A DNA stretch of 10,368 nucleotides from an uncultured Shinella sp. (lineage in GTDB: Bacteria > Pseudomonadota > Alphaproteobacteria > Rhizobiales > Rhizobiaceae). Positions 6,863 to 10,368 of the stretch are shown here, piece by piece (within the stretch, counting starts at the first letter, position 1; each line of letters starts with the position of its first letter). The stretch spans positions 1-10,368 of the forward strand of contig CAMLOC010000060.1 in the NCBI GenBank assembly GCA_946481465.1, read 5' to 3'. Both the position numbers and the translations under genes were made by a program. Under the pieces are notes generated by a model, which did no database searches, was not told the origin of the DNA, and worked only from the letters and a program-made list of their open reading frames with translations.

Positions 6863-6884
6863 GCCGAAGCGAGATCGCTTCGGC
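6863..6884 (+). terminator. Strong hairpin after the TRAP operon, terminator-like
   Basis: Twelve bases after the dctM stop, perfect arms GCCGAAGCGA and TCGCTTCGGC are separated by two bases; a realistic hairpin has nine pairs and a four-base loop. No U-run follows, so it is not a textbook intrinsic terminator, but it sits between convergent genes where one is expected. A weaker CAAGC/GCTTG hairpin (6896-6910) follows and may serve either direction. Confidence 0.45.
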
Positions 6885-6934
6885 TGGAAATGCTCCAAGC
6901 CTGATGCTTGTTAAATGAGGTGCGCCTTGCACAA

Positions 6935-7852
6935 TCAAGCGTAGACGCGATCGCTGGTGCCCGCTTTCACAATATAGCCGGGAACGCCATGGCCGAGAAT
7001 GGCGGGGAGTTCGCGTGAAAGCTCAAGCATGGCCGTAAGGTCGACACCGGTGTCGATGCCGCAATGGTGGAACATGTGCACGAGGTCCTCGGTGCACACA
7101 TTCCCCGTCGCGCCGGGCGCGTAGGGGCAGCCGCCGATGCCGCCAAGCGCGGAATCGAAGCTGCGCATGCCCGCGTCATAGGCGGCAAGTGCATTGGCGA
7201 GGCCCATGTCCCGGGTGTTGTGGAGATGGAGCGTCAAGGGCAGGCCGGGATGGTGCCGGAAGATCGTGGCCGTGAGGTCGCCGACCTGCCGGGGATTGGC
7301 CATGCCGATCGTGTCGGCGATGGTGATGCCCTCGATGCCCAGGTCGCGATAAGTGTCGATCGCCCACAAGACACGCTCCACGGGCTGGCGCCCCTCGAAG
7401 GGGCAGCCGAAGGCGGTGGCGATCGTGCCGTTGATGAAGATGCCGCTTCCGGCGACCACGTTCATGATCTCCTTGAACTGGGCAAGCGACTGGTCGCAGG
7501 TCATCCGCATGTTCGCCAGGTTGTGCCGCTCCCCGATCGACATGACGAGGTTGACCTCGTCCACCGCGCATTCCAGCGCGCGCTCGGCGCCGCGCACGTT
7601 CGGCACAAGCGCCGTATAGCGCACGCCCGGCGCCCGTTCGATGCCGCGGAACACCTCTGCCGCGTCGCGAAGGTTCGGAATCGCTTTCGGCGAGACGAAG
7701 GATGACACCTCGATGCGCCGGACACCGGTCGCCGACAGGCGATCGGAAAGGCGGATCTTCTTCTCGGTCGGAACGAAATCCGGCTCGTTCTGGAAGCCGT
7801 CGCGCAGGACCACTTCGTTGATCGCTACAAAATCCGTGTTCTTCGACATCAT
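6935..7852 (-). CDS. HMG-CoA lyase family protein (hydroxymethylglutaryl-CoA lyase)
   Basis: A 305-residue DRE-TIM barrel protein. Known human HMG-CoA lyase residues Arg41, Asp42, Glu72, Asp204, His233, His235, Cys266 and Asn275 correspond to Arg17, Asp18, Glu48, Asp180, His209, His211, Cys242 and Asn251, a constant offset of 24. Family blocks RDGFQNE, FVSPKAIPN, CPFEGR, HLHNTRDMG and GGCPYAPGATGN are all present. The expected reaction is cleavage of 3-hydroxy-3-methylglutaryl-CoA to acetoacetate and acetyl-CoA, using a divalent metal in the cytoplasm; relatives cleave other 3-hydroxyacyl-CoAs such as citramalyl-CoA. The start is ATG 7852 or the adjacent ATG 7849, both just after GGGAGGAG (7863-7856); a longer reading from 7891 adds residues unlike the family. 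It diverges from an acylating aldehyde dehydrogenase across a region with paired palindromes, suggesting that its acyl-CoA substrate comes from that enzyme. Confidence 0.9.
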   Translation of the reverse strand: MMSKNTDFVAINEVVLRDGFQNEPDFVPTEKKIRLSDRLSATGVRRIEVSSFVSPKAIPNLRDAAEVFRGIERAPGVRYTALVPNVRGAERALECAVDEVNLVMSIGERHNLANMRMTCDQSLAQFKEIMNVVAGSGIFINGTIATAFGCPFEGRQPVERVLWAIDTYRDLGIEGITIADTIGMANPRQVGDLTATIFRHHPGLPLTLHLHNTRDMGLANALAAYDAGMRSFDSALGGIGGCPYAPGATGNVCTEDLVHMFHHCGIDTGVDLTAMLELSRELPAILGHGVPGYIVKAGTSDRVYA

Positions 7853-7916
7853 GCGCTCCTCCCGATTTCCTCTGTTGGCGCCAGCTAGCATGCACCTTGA
7901 AAGGTATCAATGAAAA

Positions 7917-7922
7917 TATAAT
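7917..7922 (+). promoter_or_regulatory. Perfect TATAAT -10-like box in the divergent region
   Basis: A consensus TATAAT lies in the AT-rich part of the divergent gap, abutting and partly overlapping the first palindrome (7921-7936). The only -35-like match, TTGAAA (7897-7902), is 14 bases away, which is short. The box could drive the plus-strand pair with a weak -35, or the AT-richness may reflect promoter DNA serving both directions. Confidence 0.35.
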
Positions 7923-7936
7923 CTGATACATCAGAT
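7921..7936. promoter_or_regulatory. Perfect 16-bp palindrome, candidate operator (site 1)
   Basis: ATCTGAT-AC-ATCAGAT is a perfect inverted repeat, 68 bases upstream of the HMG-CoA lyase start on one side and 109 bases before the aldehyde dehydrogenase on the other. Its core TGAT-N2-ATCA recurs at 7995-8004. No regulator gene in the window is an obvious partner; it may lie beyond the right edge. Confidence 0.6.
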
Positions 7937-7948
7937 AAAATATTTCTA

Positions 7949-7977
7949 TTGAACCCTATGCGTAGATGCCGTATGGA
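7949..7977 (+). promoter_or_regulatory. Possible promoter of the aldehyde dehydrogenase operon
   Basis: A -35 TTGAAC (7949-7954) is followed by a 17-base spacer and TATGGA (7972-7977). Spacing is ideal but the -10 matches only half of the consensus. Transcription would begin near 7985, placing palindrome site 2 (7995-8004) just downstream, in a position where a bound repressor would block elongation. Confidence 0.35.
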
Positions 7978-7994
7978 TACCGTGATGCCTTAAC

Positions 7995-8004
7995 TGATGC
8001 ATCA
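7995..8004. promoter_or_regulatory. Palindrome TGATGCATCA, candidate operator (site 2)
   Basis: A perfect 10-bp palindrome sharing the CTGAT-N-CATCA core with site 1. The centres are 71 bases apart, close to seven helical turns, which would allow a looped complex. It lies 41 bases before the aldehyde dehydrogenase ATG. Confidence 0.5.
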
Positions 8005-8019
8005 AGGCGTACAGCATGT

Positions 8020-8035
8020 GGCCGCGACCGCGGCC
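8020..8035 (+). promoter_or_regulatory. GC-only hairpin abutting the ribosome binding site
   Basis: GGCCGCG-AC-CGCGGCC is a perfect inverted repeat ending one base before the GGAGG ribosome binding site (8037-8041) of the aldehyde dehydrogenase. In the mRNA it would form a very stable short hairpin next to the 30S landing site. It could be protein-bound or modulate translation; no function is shown. Confidence 0.4.
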
Positions 8036-8045
8036 TGGAGGAACA

Positions 8046-9464
8046 ATGTCTCAGTCCGCAGATCATAGTCACATCGCAGAACTCGTTGCCCGGGCGCGCA
8101 AGGCGCAGGCGATCCTGAACGGCTACAGCCAGGAGCAGGTCGATCTGATCGCCGGCGCCATCGTCTACCATCTGTCGCGCCCCGAACTGGCCGCGAAGAT
8201 CGCCGAAATGGCCTATGACGAGACGAAGATGGGTCTTGTCGAAAGCAAGCGCGCCAAGCTCACGCACAAGATGCCGGCGATCTTCCACGACATCCGCACG
8301 GAAAAGACCGTTGGCGTCATCGATCGTGACGAGGTGAACGGCATCATCACCATCGCCAAGCCCTATGGCGTCATCGCGGCGCTCGTGCCGAGCACCAATT
8401 GCGAAGCGACGCCGATCTTCAAGTCCGTCCTGGGCATCCGCGCCCGCAATGCCGTGATCTGCGCGCCGCACCCGGCAAGCAAGAAGACCACCATCTTCGT
8501 GGTGGATGTCATCCGTCAGGTTCTTGTCGCCTGCGGCGCTCCTGAGGATCTGGTCCAGTGCATCGCCGCGCCGTCCAAGGCGCTCGCCGCCGAACTCATG
8601 GCCCAGTGCGACGTCACCATGGCGACCGGCTCGGGGGATATGGTGAATGCGGCCTATTCCTCCGGCAAGCCCGCTTATGGCGTCGGCGTCGGCAATGCCG
8701 CGGTGATCATCGACGAGACGGTCGATCTTGCGGAGACGGCGTCGAAAATCCGGATCGGCAAGACCGGCGACAATGCCTCCGGCTGCTCGGCCGAAAATTC
8801 CATCATCGTCCAGGCTTCCATCCATGACGGTTTCCTGCGCGCGCTGGAAAGGGAGGGTGCCTATATCGCAACGGCGGAGGAGAAGGCGAAGCTCCAGGCC
8901 GTCCTCTGGGAAAACGGCCACGTCTCGCGCAAGGTCGTCGCCCGCCCCGTCGGCGAGATTGCCGCGCTTGCCGGTATCGCCGTGCCGGCGGACCGCACGT
9001 TCATCGTCGTCGAGGAGGAGGGCACCGGTGCCGAGCATCCCTTCTCGGGCGAAAAGCTCAGCCTCGTCCTCACCTGCTACAAATACGAGGCCTTCGAGGA
9101 TGCCGTCGCGCTGGTGAACGCGATCACCGGCTATTCCGGCTCCGGCCATTCCTGCGGCATCCATTCCAACAACGCCGACCGCATCCTGCAGCTCGGCCTT
9201 GAGACGAAGACGTCGCGGGTCATCGTGCGCCAGCCGCACGGGGTCGCCAATTCGGGAAGCTGGTCCAACGGCCTCGCCAAGACCTTCTCGCTCGGCTGCG
9301 GAAGCTGGGGCGGGAACTCGGTTTCCGAGAACGTCACCCAGAAGCACTATTACAACACGACGCGCATTGCCGAGCCGCTCGACCGTGCCGCGCCGGATGA
9401 TGCGGCGATCTATGGTCCCCTGTTCGGGAAGATCGCCGCCGTGCGTATCGCTGCGGGAGCCTGA
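8046..9464 (+). CDS. CoA-acylating aldehyde dehydrogenase (SucD/SauS type)
   Basis: A 472-residue member of the CoA-dependent aldehyde dehydrogenases that convert an aldehyde, CoA and NAD(P)+ to an acyl-CoA. The nucleophile is Cys247 in NASGCSAE. The N-terminal YSQEQVD and KTVGVI blocks, the APHP segment (140-143), AYSSGKPAYGVGVGN (203-217), HSCGIHS (368-374) and LGCGSWGGNSVSEN (417-429) resemble recalled sequences of succinate-semialdehyde dehydrogenase SucD of Clostridium kluyveri and sulfoacetaldehyde dehydrogenase SauS. Both use carboxylate- or sulfonate-tailed aldehydes, so the substrate here is probably an acid semialdehyde. ATG 8046 has GGAGG four bases upstream; a longer reading from 8016 would run through the GC hairpin and is rejected. 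The next gene, an alcohol dehydrogenase six bases downstream, probably makes the aldehyde. With the divergent HMG-CoA lyase, mevaldate is an attractive substrate (inference). Confidence 0.9.
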   Translation: MSQSADHSHIAELVARARKAQAILNGYSQEQVDLIAGAIVYHLSRPELAAKIAEMAYDETKMGLVESKRAKLTHKMPAIFHDIRTEKTVGVIDRDEVNGIITIAKPYGVIAALVPSTNCEATPIFKSVLGIRARNAVICAPHPASKKTTIFVVDVIRQVLVACGAPEDLVQCIAAPSKALAAELMAQCDVTMATGSGDMVNAAYSSGKPAYGVGVGNAAVIIDETVDLAETASKIRIGKTGDNASGCSAENSIIVQASIHDGFLRALEREGAYIATAEEKAKLQAVLWENGHVSRKVVARPVGEIAALAGIAVPADRTFIVVEEEGTGAEHPFSGEKLSLVLTCYKYEAFEDAVALVNAITGYSGSGHSCGIHSNNADRILQLGLETKTSRVIVRQPHGVANSGSWSNGLAKTFSLGCGSWGGNSVSENVTQKHYYNTTRIAEPLDRAAPDDAAIYGPLFGKIAAVRIAAGA

Positions 9465-9470
9465 ACGACG

Positions 9471-10368
9471 ATGAAATTCGCTGTTCGTCCGCAGCTCCAC
9501 GGCTACGATACCTTCGCGGCCTTCACCGAAGCGCATGCCGTCACCGAGCGGGACCTTATCTTCACGCAACGCGTCCTTCACGACGCCTTCATGAAGGGTA
9601 CGCCGGCGCAGACCCTCTTCTACGACGATTTCTGCGGCGGAGAGCCGACGGACATCGCGGTCGACGAGATGCTGCGCGCCATCCGCAAGTTCGGCTTCGA
9701 TCGCCTGATCGCGATCGGCGGCGGCTCCATCCTGGACTGCGCGAAGGTGCTCGCGCTGGATTCGGATGAGAATGTCGCGGGCCTCTTTGCAGCCGGCGTG
9801 CAGCCGGGGCGCAAGGCGGGCCTTCTCCTGATCCCGACGACCTGCGGCACGGGCTGCGAGGTGACCTGCGTCTCGGTGTTCGACTTCCCGTCGATCGGCA
9901 GCAAGATCGGCAAGGGTTTCGATGCGGGGTTTGCCGACCATGCCATCCTGATCGACGAACTCCTGTCGAAGATCCCCTACCATGTGTTCGCCACCTCGTC
10001 GGCCGATGCCCTCGTCCATGCGCTGGAGATCTACCTGGCGCCACGGGCGAACGCCTATACGGACATGTTCTGCATGGCGGCCATCCGGTCCATCCTGCAG
10101 GGCTACATGCGCATCGTCGCGCATGGGCGGGAGGTGATCCAGCAGGATGCCAAGGCCTACCTGACGGCGAGCAACATGGCCGGCATTGCCCTTGCAAACG
10201 TCCTGGCGGGCGGCGTCCATGCGATCGCGATGCATTTCGGCAGCGCGCATCATGTGCCGCACGGCGAGGCGACGCGGCTGTTCCTGCCGCCGGTCTTCAA
10301 GATCTACTACGAGAAGGCGCCGGACGGGAAGATCGCCGACATCGCCCGATTGATCGGGGAGGTGGTCG
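9471..10368 (+). CDS. Iron-type alcohol dehydrogenase, 4-hydroxybutyrate-dehydrogenase-like (cut by window edge)
   Basis: The first 299 residues of a group III (iron-activated) alcohol dehydrogenase are present; the C-terminal tail lies beyond the right edge. The NAD-binding motif AIGGGSILDCAK (81-92) and TTCGTGCEVT (123-132) are clear. Metal ligands map to Asp179 and His183 (DALVH), His250 (GGVH) and His264 (VPHG), as in FucO (196, 200, 263, 277). FucO His267, which lies near the active site, is Met254 here. The overall pattern, including TTCGTG, SSADALVHALEIYLAPRAN and HVPHGEA, is closest to 4-hydroxybutyrate dehydrogenase among the members I can recall, so a carboxylate-bearing primary alcohol is the likely substrate. 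ATG 9471 is six bases after the aldehyde dehydrogenase stop, with GGGAG (9455-9459) inside that gene, so translation is coupled. It would supply the acid semialdehyde to its neighbour. Confidence 0.9.
   Translation, partial: MKFAVRPQLHGYDTFAAFTEAHAVTERDLIFTQRVLHDAFMKGTPAQTLFYDDFCGGEPTDIAVDEMLRAIRKFGFDRLIAIGGGSILDCAKVLALDSDENVAGLFAAGVQPGRKAGLLLIPTTCGTGCEVTCVSVFDFPSIGSKIGKGFDAGFADHAILIDELLSKIPYHVFATSSADALVHALEIYLAPRANAYTDMFCMAAIRSILQGYMRIVAHGREVIQQDAKAYLTASNMAGIALANVLAGGVHAIAMHFGSAHHVPHGEATRLFLPPVFKIYYEKAPDGKIADIARLIGEVV

Noticed and set aside
7853..7891. Longer start for the HMG-CoA lyase at 7891
   Set aside because: It includes the GGGAGGAG ribosome binding site as coding sequence; the ATGs at 7852/7849 directly follow that site.
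8046..9464. Firm naming as sulfoacetaldehyde dehydrogenase (sauS)
   Set aside because: No sulfoacetate-CoA ligase, sulfonate transporter or isethionate gene is in the window, and SucD resembles it as well; the HMG-CoA lyase neighbour argues for another semialdehyde.
7956..10262. Very long open frame (768 codons) on the minus strand
   Set aside because: It is antisense to the well-supported aldehyde and alcohol dehydrogenase genes; its translation is Arg/Asp/Gly/His-rich low-complexity typical of the reverse strand of high-GC coding DNA.
9471..10368. Loss of an iron ligand in the alcohol dehydrogenase (HAIAMH against HGMAHP)
   Set aside because: Counting the 14-residue spacing to the last ligand His shows that the ligand is His250, which is present; only the nearby non-ligand His is replaced.

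Overview
The window looks like a catabolic, accessory-type stretch of a high-GC alphaproteobacterial genome, probably Hyphomicrobiales (Rhizobium, Shinella or Mesorhizobium-like). This rests on codon use, the mix of TRAP transporter, FadR/LysR regulators, SDRs and an enolase-superfamily enzyme, and GGGAGG-type ribosome binding sites; no taxonomic marker is present. There are no RNA genes, insertion sequences or CRISPR arrays, and both edges cut through genes.

Left module (1-1874, all minus strand): an SDR oxidoreductase (1854-1090), a GntR/FadR-family regulator (1086-382) starting 3 bases after the SDR stop, then a second SDR (292 to beyond the left edge) with its own promoter. Two closely matching 23-bp palindromes (ATTGGT-N11-ACCAAT type) sit at 313-335 and 1852-1874, one in front of each SDR. 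They are the likely operators of the FadR-type regulator.

Middle module (1952-6851): a LysR-family regulator (minus) diverges from an enolase-superfamily enzyme followed by a complete DctP-DctQ-DctM TRAP transporter (plus). The genes are tightly spaced and probably form one operon. The enzyme has the metal ligands and His-Asp dyad of the mandelate racemase subgroup, but KxR instead of KxK. This suggests an acid-sugar dehydratase or related enzyme acting on whatever the transporter imports. One or both left-hand SDRs could act on its product (inference).

Right module (6935-10368): an HMG-CoA lyase family gene (minus) diverges from a CoA-acylating aldehyde dehydrogenase and a 4-hydroxybutyrate-dehydrogenase-like iron alcohol dehydrogenase (plus, cut by the right edge). 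The 193-bp divergent region has two TGAT-N2-ATCA palindromes, so the arms may be co-regulated. Together the three enzymes would convert a terminal hydroxy-acid to its semialdehyde, then to an acyl-CoA, then cleave it. Mevalonate -> mevaldate -> HMG-CoA -> acetoacetate + acetyl-CoA fits exactly, without HMG-CoA reductase. This is the most interesting hypothesis in the window. It is an inference from family chemistry, not proven by the sequence.
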